DNA from: Benincasa hispida
Taxonomy: Eukaryota > Streptophyta > Magnoliopsida > Cucurbitales > Cucurbitaceae
Direction of reading: 5' to 3'
Length of the DNA: 64,000 nucleotides
Assembly: GCF_009727055.1 (NCBI RefSeq)
Contig: NC_052351.1
Coordinates: 55,815,422 to 55,879,421 of the forward strand
Shown piece after piece: positions 22,075-33,474 of this stretch; position 1 is the stretch's first letter, and each line of letters starts with the position of its first letter. Under the pieces are notes generated by a model. That model made no database searches. It had not been told where the DNA came from and saw only the letters and a program-made list of their open reading frames with translations. A program made the translations under genes and the position numbers.

Positions 22075-24635
22075 CTAAAAAAGTCACCAACAAAAGACTT
22101 GGTGGATGGTACAGCCGTATTGTATTCCATTAAATTTGACATATAAAAAAATTCATTTTAAAAAATTAATAAAAAGATTATTATTATTATTTATTATTAT
22201 ATGTATAGAAGACGAGAATATGAAACTGCATCTAAATATTACTCTTTTCGTAAACTCGTTAATTTAAATAAAAAATACTTTATTGTCCCTAAGTTTAGAT
22301 CTATTATGTATTTGATCTCTATCCCTCATTTTCAAATGTTACTTAAGTTTTGAATTTTATTTTTATTAAATTATATGAATATTTATATTTTTATCCTCAA
22401 ATTTTCCGTAAATACACAATTTTATTTTTTACATTAGTGTGCTAGTAAATTAATTTAAAATAATTATGAAGTGAAAATTCAAAATTAATTTTAGTATTGA
22501 TAATTATAATTCTTATAATTAATTTATATTAATTATTAGACATTAACACTAAATATAAAAAATATTGATTAATAATATCACAAGTGAGTATTTAATGAAA
22601 AATAAATATTAAAAATGTAAATTCGTCTAAAGTAAAATCAAACTCAAAATTGAATGATTAAAAGCGTAACATAAATGAAAAATACACTCATAATTTAGGG
22701 ATAAAAAAGTATTTTACCTTTTAATTTTAATAAAATAAAATTTTGCACACATAGGTGTATTTCATGGATTTTGTGTTTAGGAGCGGGAATACATACCATA
22801 ACATTGCCTACACCAGCAGCTGGTAAACGCAACGGACGACTGATCAAGTAATTTCCACCGTCCAGATTTATCTGAGCACCTCCCAGATTCTTGATACTTC
22901 CAATCAACGACGACCCGTCACTCTTAGAACTGTACACGTCAGACAATGCTCGGAGAAGTGATTCTGTGCTGTCTATTTTACCTGTAGGATCGGCTCCGTA
23001 TGATGTCACATGATACACACGAGCACTACTTGGTTCCTACACCCAAACATTAAAATATTAATATCGATACCAATATTGAGATTTGAAATTTAGGATTATA
23101 TTAATAAATATATCCATTGTTATTTCTCTAAATCAGAAAAAAAAAATGTAAATCTTGTAAAAAATTGATAATTGAGTTATTTTTATTTTCAAACTAAGTT
23201 ATAGATCTTGAATTAGTACTCATCTCTATATATATTAAGATTAATGTATGAATCTTTTTTCTTAAGTCTTATATGATTTGTAAAAATACCAAATATATCT
23301 ATTAATAAACTTTAATATCTATCATGCTACTACAAGAATTTTGGGCTTTAATGTCGAGCCCTCCAATTAACAAATGACGAATATATAACATATAAATTGA
23401 TATTTTCAATATTTGAATTACTCTATCAAATACGTCTCATTCAACTATTTACGATGACACAACATATTGATTTTGGTCGACGTTCAGTAAAAATAAACAA
23501 ATAAGCAATCAGCCTCGTTTGTTAAATAACCATTTGGTTTTTTGTTTTTTATTTTTGAAAACTAAGTCTAATAAGCACAACTTCCCTATTTGAATTATTT
23601 GTTTTGTTTTGTTTCTTATTTTTATTTTTATTTTTAGGAGTGTTTTCAAAAACTCAAGTGAATTTTTAAAATTAAAGAAAAAATTTAGTTTTTAAAAAGT
23701 TTTTTCAAAAGAAAAATTGACTAAGAATTCGTGTATAGTTAAAAAAGATGAAAATCATAGTAAAGAAGTTTGGGAAAAAAAAAAAGATTAAATTTTAAAA
23801 ACCAAATAGTTATCAAATGGGGTCTTAGATTTTAGTTTTTAAGTTTTAAATATCAAGCTTATAAACACTATTCCAATCTACTTGATCCTTGTTTTGTTAT
23901 CAACTTTCTACCAATATTTTAAAAAACCAAATCAAGCTTTGAAAAGTTAGTTTAAAAACTTAGGGCCCATTTGGTAACCATTTGATATTTGTTTTTTGTT
24001 TTTTGTTTTTTAAAATAAAACCTATAGACACTATTCTCAAAACCCACCTCCAAATTTCTTCTTTTGTTATTATTTTTTACCAATGGTTTAAAAAACAAAG
24101 CCAATTTTTGAAAATTAAAAAAGTAGCTTTTAAAACTTGTTTTTATTTTTGAAATTTGGCTAAAAATTCAACCATTGTACTTAATAAATATGCAAACCAT
24201 GGTAAGAAATGAGAAGAAATAGGCATAATTTTAAAAACTAAAAACTAAAAACTAAAAAACGAAATAGTTACCAGAGACCTTAGTTTTCATTTGTAGATTT
24301 GGACTAAAAATCTATAATATATAAATTTGATCAAAACAAGTCTAAATAATAATATAAAAAAAAAACTAAAAACTAAAAACAAAAGTATTATCAAACGAGA
24401 CCTAAATAAACATACTGTAAAACTTGGAGTTGGTGGATTGGCTGGGTTGGAATTGTGTGGCCGAACCGGCAGTGAGGATTTGAGTTCATGTAAATGAAGC
24501 TAAATGGCGGTGGTAATGACGATAACGGTTGGAAAATGGGGTCGTTGGTGACGGAGAAGAAAGAGAAAGTAAATTTGACACGAACATGATAAGTAGCCAG
24601 AATAATATGAATAAAAAAGTGGGTTGTGTTGCCAT
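20989..24635 (-). CDS. QRT3: QRT3-like polygalacturonase (pectin lyase fold), three exons
   Basis: Exons on the minus strand: 24635-24416, 23036-22797, 22074-20989, with GT-AG introns of 1379 and 722 bases. The product is about 514 residues if one extra base in exon 1 is discounted. Exon 1 starts with a hydrophobic signal peptide (MATQPTFLFILFWLLIMF), so the enzyme should be secreted to the wall. Exon 2 carries YGADPTGKIDST, the hallmark start of the Pectate_lyase_3/GH28-like fold. Exon 3 holds the beta-helix repeats, including RGGGISIINS, GHETYIQTTFLGQH, SNDNSVTDVVIFSAAIG and GNGTSWILDFN. Arabidopsis QRT3 is a polygalacturonase that degrades pectin of the pollen mother cell wall so that tetrads separate; a pollen role here is inferred from similarity only. 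The usual four GH28 catalytic motifs are not obvious, as I would expect for this divergent group. Exon 1 has a likely +1 frameshift near 24491. Confidence 0.88.
22075..22796 (-). other. Intron 2 of the QRT3-like gene
   Basis: 722 bases, strongly AT-rich, GT-AG borders. No embedded element recognised. Confidence 0.8.
22797..23036 (-). CDS. QRT3: QRT3-like exon 2
   Basis: 240 bases, phase 0 at both ends. Acceptor ...GGGTGTAG at 23037-23040 and donor GTATGT at 22796-22791. It encodes EPSSARVYHVTSYGADPTG, GGAQINLDGGNYLISRPLRL and GVGNVM. An automated model might start at the internal ATG at 23018, missing exon 1. Confidence 0.9.
23511..23825 (+). mobile_element. Harbinger-type MITE in intron 1
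   Basis: Begins near AGCCTCGTTTGTTAAATAACC and ends ATAGTTATCAAATGGGGTC. The ends are an imperfect inverted repeat related to that of the MITE at 23963, with the same T-rich left and A-rich right halves. Non-coding; boundaries within a few bases. Confidence 0.6.
23963..24279 (+). mobile_element. Harbinger/Tourist-like MITE in intron 1
   Basis: 317 bases with imperfect inverted ends, GGGCCCATTTGGTAACCATTT on the left (read as GGGCCCATTTGG plus TAACCATTT) and GGTCTCTGGTAACTATTT on the reverse right end. It is flanked on both sides by TTA (23960-23962 and 24280-24282), the 3-base target duplication typical of PIF/Harbinger. No coding capacity. Confidence 0.75.
24362..24408. repeat. MITE end fragment near the exon 1 donor
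   Basis: AAAACTAAAAACAAAAG...ATCAAACGAGACC matches the right end of the neighbouring MITEs. The left counterpart may be at 23835-23950, so the MITE at 23963 may have inserted into an older copy. It ends 7 bases from the exon 1 splice donor. Confidence 0.5.
24416..24635 (-). CDS. QRT3: QRT3-like exon 1 (signal peptide and Pro-rich linker)
   Basis: ATG at 24635, donor GTATGT at 24415. The exon is 220 bases, one more than a multiple of three. From the ATG the frame gives a signal peptide and HYHRHLASF, then hits TGA at about 24489. The frame that joins exon 2 in phase reads HELKSSLPVRPHNSNP up to the donor. One extra base near 24491 therefore breaks an otherwise coherent exon. Confidence 0.75.
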
Positions 24636-24666
24636 GGTTGATCTCCCACAAGAGAAGAGTTGAAAG

Positions 24667-24676
24667 CTTTTATAGA
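24667..24676 (-). promoter_or_regulatory. TATA box of the QRT3-like gene
   Basis: The minus strand reads TCTATAAAAG about 32-41 bases upstream of the ATG at 24635. That implies a very short 5' UTR if this box is used. Confidence 0.5.
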
Positions 24677-24736
24677 GATGGGAGACATGAAAAGAGAAGG
24701 GGGATTAAGTAGATGCCCATTTCTCAAAGAAAATCA

Positions 24737-26726
24737 AACTATATACTAATTTAATTAGATATTATCTTTAAGGGAAAGTGATAAAGTATAATATTGTATA
24801 CTTATAAAAAAAATGTAAATGTTTGTTATATGATAATCAATGGCTTGTGATACATGTGATATTGTTATTGCACGTTTCAAATAGGGAAATTTGTAAAACT
24901 GGCAAAAACAGTTACAAATATTGCAAATTGTGTCACACTATTATTTAAACTTTGTAAATCTAACTAGCAGAAAAACACAGGCCTAGCCTAGAAAAGAAGT
25001 TGAAAAGTCAAAATACCCCCTTAAAAAATATGAAAGTTTTGTTTGATAATCATTTCGGTTTTTTGTTTTTGAAAATTAAACTTATTTTCTCCTCATTTCT
25101 TACAATAATTTACATCTTTTTTAAGTACAATGGTTGAATTCTTAGTCAAATTTCAAAAACAAAAAGAAAGTTTTTAGAAGATACTCTTTTAGTCTTCAAA
25201 ATTTGGCTTGATTTTGGTAAAAAGGTAATCGACATGACCTTCTTCCCTAGAGGTTAAGCTCTGATTCTCCATTCTACGATTATTGTACTAAAAGAACATT
25301 ACTTTAATCAAAATGGTTGTCAATCGAGTGACTTGGGTTATTATAAGTTGATCACAATGACTAATGATCCAATGAAATAATACTTCAAAATAATTAAATA
25401 AGAATTCAAATTAAGTTCATGGATAAAAAGAATCCATATAAAATTTTGTTTATCAGAAGTATAATGATGTATATCAAATTTTATAAATGATATACTTATT
25501 GAGATATAAAATGTAAAGTATATCAGATTTAATGTTGATATAGCCTATTAATGCATAGCGATAGTAGAATTGGAATAACTAAAAAAATCAAAAATTATAT
25601 TACATGCAAAACCTAATGAACTAGATTTATAACTATTCACATATTATTTTACTACTCATTACAATCTTTTTTTTTTAAATTATATTCGATGCCAATTGAG
25701 CTAAGTTCTTATTGGTATATATTATTTTAGTTTTGACCTTTATTGTTATAAAATCTTCATTTTGTCTCAATTATCATGAAAATTTTCATTTTAACCATTA
25801 ACTTTTTACGTAGGTTATTTCAAAACAACTATTTTATTATATCTAATCCATGAAGATGAATTTATGATATGGTAGTGACTTGACAAATCACAATTTTTTT
25901 TAGTCACATCTAGAAAGACTTTATATAAGTTGGGAGCATGATGGCATTTTTATTATTTCTTTATATACCAAATTTCTTTTCTATTTCTATACATTGCCAA
26001 TTAATTTCCATGCTTCTTTTGATATTTTGCCTTCCTCTTTCTTAATATTTTAAATTGAAGATCTAATTTTCTTGATATGTATCTTCTAAGAAGTCATTAA
26101 TAAATCAATTACATGCTTATGTTTATTTCGTTGAAATAATAAATCGTGTATCTCATGCCTAAAGAAAATTTTAATTGACTAAAAAAATTATATTGATTAG
26201 TTGAATAATAAATTAAAAATTAAAAGTTTTGAATAAAAAAACTAAAAGTAACTTTAAATATAGTATGAAATAAAATTAGTAAACTAATTTTAATCATGTT
26301 ACCTCAGGCTAAAGTGTTAGACGATAGTAAATTAATTAATCATTAACAACAGATAAAAGATTAAAAAGTTGGAATTAAAAACTAAAACTAAAAGTATCTC
26401 TAAATATAATATGAAATCAAAATGGTAAACTAATTTTAAGATGTTTTAAAATTTCATTAGTTGACAAAAAAAATAGCTTAAAATTTTTTAAATTTTTTAA
26501 TAAACAAATAAAGTATTTTAGAAAAAGAAAGGGTTCCAAATTGACCGAAATAACTTAATAAATCTTTAAAAAACAAATTTTTCCAAAAAAAAAAAAGAAT
26601 ACCTATATATTTTTTAAATTATTACATTGAAAAAAAAAAACCTAAGATTCATTAAAAATGAGGTTAATGAGATAATTAATATGCACGTCAGAGATTAATA
26701 AATGCGATTAGAAAGCTATAATATAA
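24737..26726. other. AT-rich intergenic sequence upstream of the QRT3-like gene
   Basis: No convincing frame or RNA gene. It includes a truncated, inverted MITE copy at about 25033-25212 and long A/T runs. It should include the upstream promoter of the minus-strand gene. Confidence 0.55.
25033..25212 (-). mobile_element. Truncated MITE, inverted
   Basis: Reading the minus strand, the block matches the right half of the MITEs at 23963 and 26727 (AACCATTGTACTTAAAAAAG, then the GAAATGAGGAG segment and the terminal ATTATCAAAC). The other half is missing. Confidence 0.55.
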
Positions 26727-27025
26727 GGTCCGTTTGGTAACCATTTTGTATTTTTTTAAAAAAAAAAAATTAGTATATACACACTACTTCCACCTCCAAA
26801 TTTTTTACTTTGTTATCTACTTTTTACTAATAGTTTAAAAAACCAAGTCAAATTTTGAAAGTCTAAAACAGTAGCTTTTCAAAAGTTGTTTTGTTTTTAG
26901 AACTTGGTTAAGAATTTAACCATTATACTTAAAAAAGGATGTAAATCAATGTAAAAAATAGGAAGAAAATAGACTTAGTTTTCAAAAACTAAAAACAAAA
27001 AATAAAATGATTTCCACATAGAGCC
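26727..27025 (+). mobile_element. Harbinger/Tourist-like MITE
   Basis: Starts GGTCCGTTTGGTAACCATTT and ends ATGATTTCCACATAGAGCC, flanked by TAA on both sides (26724-26726 and 27026-27028). It shares internal blocks (CCACCTCCAAATTT, AACCATTATACTTAA) with the intron copies. About 299 bases, non-coding. Confidence 0.72.
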
Positions 27026-27290
27026 TAAATTATTAACATAGCATATTTATTTAATTATATTTAGTCATACTATATGAAATTGAGGACACAATGAGAATAC
27101 GGATATAGGAAATGTAAGTCTTATATCTGCGTATAACGCTATAAAATTAATAATGATATAAACCATCATGGCTTTGCTTTTGAAACCACCCAAAAGTCCT
27201 CATACCAAAAGAGATAATTGTCCTTAATTATATACCCATGACTATTCCTTTCCCTAACCAATGTGGGACTTCGTTCGTACTCCTAACATA

Positions 27291-27370
27291 TCAGTGTCTA
27301 TCAGTGATAGACATCGATAGATTTGTATCACCATCAATCGGTGATACAAGCCTATAGTGATAGATCTTAA
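27291..27370. repeat. TATCAGTGATA palindrome cluster, left of the MULE remnant
   Basis: Contains GTCTATCAGTGATAGAC, with perfect 8-base arms and a one-base centre, then ATCGATAG, ATCGGTGATAC and AGTGATAGATC. A second cluster lies at 28083-28440. Confidence 0.65.
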
Positions 27371-27428
27371 CATAATTAATTGATAGATTTAAATTGATAT
27401 GGATTACTTTTTTTGTTTTTAATTATTA

Positions 27429-27885
27429 GGTTGATCCCATTAGCAACACTGAATACAAAGGTTTGTATGATATGGATTGTGATAAACAATTCATGGTGAA
27501 GCTGGACTTGGAATTTTGTAGCTGTCGAGTATGGAATTTCGACGAAATCCATGTGCTCGTACACTTGTTGTTCTTCAAATGTTTAATGAGGATACTTATG
27601 CTTATGTGTCTGAGTATTATTTTTCGAGAACATTGTCATCAACATATAAAGGTTTTGTTCATCCTGTTGGATTTCATTCTGATTGGAGGGTTGTAGATGA
27701 TGGCATTAAAGCATTACCTCCTGTTGTTAAACGTAAAGTATGAAGACCTAGGAAATAAAGAATGTTATCTATAGGTAAAGCTAGAAATACAATGAAATGT
27801 AGTCGTTGTAATCACATATGTCACAATTGTAGGACCCATAAATTTGTCCCAATTAATCTCAGACGTAATCATGATAGTTGATTTT
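27429..27885 (+). pseudogene. MULE (Mutator-like) transposase C-terminal remnant
   Basis: Frame pieces give VDPISNTEYK...MVKLDLEFCSCRVWNFDEI, the start of a SWIM zinc finger, then after a one-base shift near 27545 NPCARTLVVLQMFNEDTYAYVSEYYFS, WRVVDDGIKALPPVVKRKV, a stop at 27741, and finally KARNTMKCSRCNHICHNC, a zinc-knuckle-like tail. This order (SWIM finger, basic linker, CCHC knuckle) is that of plant MuDR-type transposases and related domesticated proteins. The finger has Arg where the second ligand pair normally has His (CxH becomes CAR). The catalytic core is absent. Confidence 0.8.
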
Positions 27886-28082
27886 TTTACATGTATTACC
27901 AAATGGATTGATATCATAGTCTATTAAAGTTTTTTATTTATTCATTCACTTCTTCAATTGTAAACAAATAAACCAATATATTTCAACAATAAAATATTGA
28001 ATATTTTTGTTTTAGATTCATTTTTTGTTGGAACCAATGGAAGCACAACAAATTATATATAAGCATACAATTTATCAATGAT

Positions 28083-28440
28083 AAATAAAGACTGATAGTC
28101 AGTGATAGTCTTCTATCGCTATCTATTAGCAAGAATACTATCACCCACCAAGAAGTTCTATCCACAAAAGTTCACATAAGTTCTCTATCGTACCCCTTTA
28201 TTATCATTTTCCTTTTTTTTGATGTTTCTATTTTTTCTGATCTATCATAAAAAAATACTACTAAACTAAATTATCTGTGAAAATATTATTAAATGTTGAT
28301 GTATTATATCCCTGTCTATCATTGATAGGTAATGATAATCACTATACCAATGATAGAAATTATTATACTTTCAAATCAATGATAGTTTTCTATCATTGTT
28401 TATCAGTGATATAAATTAATATACTTCCATTTATGTGATA
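28083..28440. repeat. TATCANTGATA palindrome cluster, right of the MULE remnant
   Basis: Many short palindromic words: AGTCAGTGATAGTC, TCTATCGCTATC, CTATCATTGATAGG, CCAATGATAGA, TTCTATCATTG and TATCAGTGATA. No fixed period. Origin unknown. Confidence 0.6.
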
Positions 28441-28449
28441 GTCATTCAT

Positions 28450-30486
28450 ATTCAACTCAACTAAAACAATATGATGTTTTAATTCATGATATCAGATACT
28501 ATCAATTTTAAAAATATCAAGAAACAACAAAAGTAGTTCTATGTCAATAAGTAGTTCTTTGTCTAACTACGCGCACGAGGTTTCCAGAAAAATGTATTAC
28601 GTGGAGCTGAACTTGTGTTGATGTAGATTTGATATGAATATGATTCGATCTCTAATATTTGATCAGCTGATTCTCTCTCAATTTAATGTGTATGCTTTAC
28701 TTGAAGAAGTGGAGTGTGTGATGTTCTTGAAGTTGAAGTCTTGGAAGAATGTTTGTATCTCTAAAGGACTTCAGTCTTCAAGTATTGTCAACTTCAAGAG
28801 TTAGAGAGTCTTCTAATTGTTGGGAGAATTCTCTTTAGACCCTCCAGAATGTAAAATTTTTGACTACACAAATGAAGAGAACTCCTCTATTTATGAAGCT
28901 CTCAGGTGGACTTTGTGGCCTTGGGCTTAGTGTCCATAGACCTGACATTTGGGCTCAATTAATTGGATTTGGACCTTCTTTGATATTTGGGTCAAATTAA
29001 GCCTATTCTTTGACCCAATTTAGCTTTACCCCAAACTTTAATAGAACAAAGTAATTAATTTGATCCAACATTCAAGACAAAAACACATAGTATCATCAGG
29101 ATTCACCAATAAGACTTCAATTGACTGGGACACATATCAATTTTAATTAGTCTCAAATTCAATTACTTGTAGTGTCATCATTAATTTGGGAAATGGCGTG
29201 ACAATTTATGATTGGTCCAAAATTTCTCATTCAAAAAATGCCCATTTTCGAGATTTATGCATGTATAAGGGTGGATGAATCTTGAAAAAGATAAAGTTGG
29301 AATCAAAATGCAAGTTATATATTCTTGATTTTGACTCCATTCGATGTGTCCATTTAATCAAACTATGAATTTGGTACTTAGGCTTGATTTGAATTTTGTA
29401 TGTTTGACACACACATTTTTTATGCCAACTTATCAAAACGTAAATTTATGTCAAAGTTTTTTTTTTTTGTTGTTGACATAAATCTTGATTTAAATTTAAG
29501 TAGAATTTATGCTCTACATAATTCAAAGTTGACTTTGGAGTGAACTTCTATCTAGATGCTTGTCTTGAATTTGAAATAGAACATGAAGATGAGATTTGAA
29601 CTTCACTCAATTTTACTTTGGGATAAAATTTCGAATTATGCCCCATTTAAAATTTGAGATAAATTGGAGGTATTATCCACAATTTAATTAGACTTGAAGA
29701 TAAAAGTCTAAACTTTGATGATTTGAATTTGAGATAAAATTTGGAATATGGCCAAACTTTAATTTGAGAGAAATTTTAGATCTTACCCAAAATTTAATTT
29801 GAATTTAGGGATAACTTTAATTTAGTGAATTTGAAGTAAAAATTAGATTATGTCCAAATCTAAATTTCACATAAATTTGAGATTTTTAACCTCAATTTAA
29901 TTTGATTTCAGAATAAAAGATTGTATAATTTGAATTTTGGATAAAATTTAGAATATGGCCAAATCTGAGATAAAATCAATTTTTTTTTTCAATTTGATAG
30001 AATTTTAAGATAGATTTGATTTCAAAGCCTAAACAAATTAGGATTTAAAAATCTATTTCTCCATCTATAAATAGGCTCAAACCACACATTATTCCCATCC
30101 CCCTCCTCATCTTCCAACTTTTTCTTTCTTTTTTCTTTTGCTTTTTCTCTCTCTTTTCTTTCCTTTTTCCCTTTTTTACCTTTTTTTTTTCATTCCTTTT
30201 TTTTTTATTTTTTTTATTTTCAACTTCATTCTCTTTCTCTTTTCCTTATATATATATTTTCAAATCTCCTATTTTTTCCATCATCTGGAATTACAAAGTT
30301 TTATTAATTTGCCTTTATTGCCCTTTTTTAGGAATTAAAGCTACATGCAACTTGCATTCGAATGAGTAATTTTTTTTGCTTTGTCAACTTCTGCCTACTT
30401 TACAAAAGGTGGGTGATTTTTTTTTTTTTAGAAATATCTCGATACACGACTGCTGCCTTAACACATATAGGGATGACCCTGGAAAG
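28450..30486. other. AT-rich sequence with unclassified repeat-like segments
   Basis: No coding similarity. The stretch holds a run of degenerate repeats of AATTTGAGATAAAATTT-type words (about 29610-29980), a TATA-like CTATAAATAGG (30065-30075), and a polypyrimidine tract (30110-30250). The last two together resemble the start region of an LTR or Pol II promoter, but I cannot assign an element. Confidence 0.45.
30110..30250 (+). repeat. Polypyrimidine tract
   Basis: About 140 bases nearly all T and C on the plus strand (TTTCTTTCTTTTTTCTTTTG and similar). It starts about 40 bases after a TATA-like box at 30065, so it could be a transcribed leader. Confidence 0.7.
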
Positions 30487-31453
30487 TATTGGGTTTTATG
30501 CCCTAAAATTCTAGATAGTAAATATAATTGACTATCATCAATAAAAAATTATAGATGTTAATTCAATAAATGATATTGTTTGTATTATTGTATATTTTGT
30601 GTTAATAACCCTAAATTTAATAAACTAACATTTAAGGTCTAAATATAATATGATAAGTTAGTTATTATATTGATTTATAATAAAAACAATTATGAGATAA
30701 TTGTTTAGTTGGTTATTTCTTTTCTCCATTAACCGTGCAAGTGGGAGGTTAATTTCAGTTTTAATAACTAAAGAATAAAATGAAAAGAGTTTTCATTTTA
30801 CTAGACGATCGCTTCATTATTGAATTACTAATTGATCAGGTGAAAGAAAGCTATACAATAGCCATTTCGAGAGACTAAACGATCGAGTGAGAGATTGCTA
30901 GACGATTGGCTAGATAATTTCTCACGAACGCGAGAGATTGCTAGATGATTGCTCACGAGAGCGAGAGATTGCTAGACGATCAAGTACCCATTGTCTATAA
31001 GATAGACTATGCCTTTCTCCCGCTTACTCGATCGTGGAGCTCGATCGTTTACATCCTCCTTCCTTTTACCAAATTCACATAGAGCCCACACCTCCTGAAC
31101 TCTTACTTTGAGAATACCAAGGTTACCGAGTGGTAGTGTCAAGGGTTGTCGTTTGAGGATCAGATAGTTCGTGATTGCAGCAAAAGCGAGATTTTGCTAG
31201 ACAATTGAGGCGAGAGTGAGATTTTGCTAGACGATTGCTCAGGAGAGTGAGAGATTGCTAGAAGAAGATTTCTTCAAAGATATATCTCTCAATTCCTCAA
31301 TTCCTTTTGATTTAGTAAGAAAGCATACTGTAATTTTCTCTATAATACATAACTATTCTTGTATGTTTGTTTGTGAATGCATTTATTCTTTTACAATGGG
31401 CATGGAAAGATCTTGCTTCTGCTCATTGGTTTTCTTGAATAAGAGTTCCTTCA
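30487..31453 (+). repeat. Copia LTR, short form, plus orientation
   Basis: Starts TATTGGGTTTTATGCCC and ends GAGTTCCTTCA, the start and end type of the other LTRs, but is only about 970 bases against about 2.1 kb because the conserved central core is missing. It contains CGATCG-type words (30803-31260). No PBS follows and no matching target duplication is evident. Confidence 0.65.
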
Positions 31454-31620
31454 GAAGTGGATCGTCCAAATCCCATTGTCAATGAACTCGTACATTTACA
31501 ATCACACATAATAGATTATGCACAAAAACTTAAATTACAACATGCTTTTGAAAATGAAACCAAAGGTTTAGTGATTATATCTTTGAAAACCCTTCTTCAA
31601 GATAATCCCTCGATTGTTCA
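31454..31620 (+). other. Unidentified open fragment between opposed LTRs
   Basis: The frame reads RPNPIVNELVHLQ, HIIDYAQKLKLQHAF and VIISLKTLLQDN, helical and uninterrupted, then runs into minus-oriented LTR sequence. I do not recognise it. It could be a captured exon or part of an element interior; it has no start or stop signals of its own. Confidence 0.3.
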
Positions 31621-33468
31621 CGAACGCAGCGAACAACACGATCTCCCTTGAACAACAACGAGCAGCAACTCGATCCTCGAACAAATCAGATACTACCACT
31701 AGATTACCTTGGTATTCTCAGAGTGAAAATCCAGGAGTAGTAGGCTCTAGCTTATTTTGGTTAGAGGGAAGGTTTAGTGTGAAGGAGGAAGACGATCGAG
31801 TAAAGAGCAGGACTATCGTGTAGATGAGAAAGTCAATCGCATAGACTAGCTACTCGATTGTTTATGCTCTCAAGTGATCGTATAGTAAGACTCTCTTACT
31901 CGATTGCTTATCACGTTAGTTTACCACTTGTCTCTCGTGGAATAATTAAAAAAACAATTCTTTTATCCCACTTTCTCCATAAAACTTAATAACTACCTAC
32001 TAAGGGTGGTTATTTGAGAAAAATAATTTAATTATCAAATAATTAATAAATATAAATGAATATGATAACGAACTTATCATATTATATTTATAATCTATAG
32101 TTTTAATATTACATCATATACAATATATAAACCATAGTTCTTTTTCTTTATTTTATGGTATTTAATATAAATCATATTTATATTAAATTTAATAACTATG
32201 AATCTTATTTATAGAAAATATATTTGAATCATATTCAAATATTAGTTCCTCCAATCAAACATTAATGTATCAAATACATTATATCAATTATATATATGAT
32301 ATGATTTAATTAATTTAATTATATCATATATAATCAAATTCCCTCTTATTAATTTGAACATTTCAAATTAACCCAAAAACTTATTCTCAACTTAAATCCA
32401 TTGAGCTACCAAGGGAACTTTATGGACCTGTAGTTTGAAGCTCCAACTATATGTGAATAACTGTCTAAATTCTTTAATCACATTATCCACCATCCATTAA
32501 CTGTCGAGCATTCCACTAAAGATCGATAACTGCACTATTCGCACTACAGATATATTTCTGTGTCTATTGGATATAACCAATCAACAGTACGATGATTCTT
32601 CATAAATCGCTCGTAAGTATAGTTGGGTCAATTTACCGTTTTCCCCCTATAGTTACATCTAACTCCTTAAGTACCACTTATTCCTCTAATGAACAATAGA
32701 TCATAGTCCTACTATGACTAAACCCCTCTCGGGCCAAGAGAGAGTGTGGCAACACATTGTTCAAGACCCGGAATCAGCCCTAAAGGGAGCAATTTATCTA
32801 CTTACCCCTGCTTCTGGGAAGGAGTAAATTCCATCTTATGTAGCTAAGTTCCCAGCTCTCCAATTAAACGAATCTCCAAAATAGTAAGCTTGTTGAGTCG
32901 GCGATCTGGCCACTCTCACCCATGTCAATCAAAGGACCGCTGTCATAGGCAGGAGTTCACAACTCACTCAAGATTAAGATTATGTTAGCTATGGTCATCC
33001 TAGTGAAATGAAAGTCTCAATTATGAACGACGTTATATAACAAGACTAAGCATTTTGTGGTCCAGTCTTATACAAACTTCTTTGTATAGAATATCCCTGC
33101 TCGCATGTCTAATACATGAATGATCAAGATTAGATCATTTGTAGCACTTAACAAAATTTGTAACACCTACAAAGTAGGCCATACTCGTAGTGTCACCAGG
33201 ATAAGGTACCTAGCTTTATCCATATACTACAGACTATTTAGGTTATCACTTAAAGTACGATCCACTTGTATGTCTCTACATACATGTTTAAGTTACAACG
33301 ATAACCGTGGATCTTAGTTTATTGGTTTGTGGTTAATGCAACTAAAATATCATATATTTCATAGACAATGTGAATAAAATATCATATATTATAAATCATA
33401 GAATGTTTGGTCATACAAGTATTTACAAACTACAAGACCCTATGAGATTTAGGGCATCAAACCCAACA
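31621..33468 (-). repeat. Copia LTR, minus orientation, 3' end truncated
   Basis: Starts on the minus strand at 33468 with TGTTGGGTTTGATGCCC and follows the LTR order (conserved core about 32390-33290, AT-rich block, CGATCG-type words at 31790-31920, GAATACCAAGG near 31700). It ends short of the usual ...TTCA. It abuts a minisatellite on the right. Confidence 0.7.
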
Positions 33469-33474
33469 CGGACT

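Noticed and set aside
22201..22330. A fourth exon of the QRT3-like gene in the 722-base intron
   Set aside because: Exons 2 and 3 join in phase with coherent family sequence, and the interval is AT-rich with no coding signal.
27297..27313. CTATCAGTGATAGA, identical to the core of the bacterial tet operator
   Set aside because: It lies in a cluster of many similar degenerate palindromes in plant repeat DNA; there is no vector or tet gene nearby, so the match is coincidental.
30138..30338. A 66-codon frame rich in Phe and Leu
   Set aside because: It is the translation of the polypyrimidine tract.
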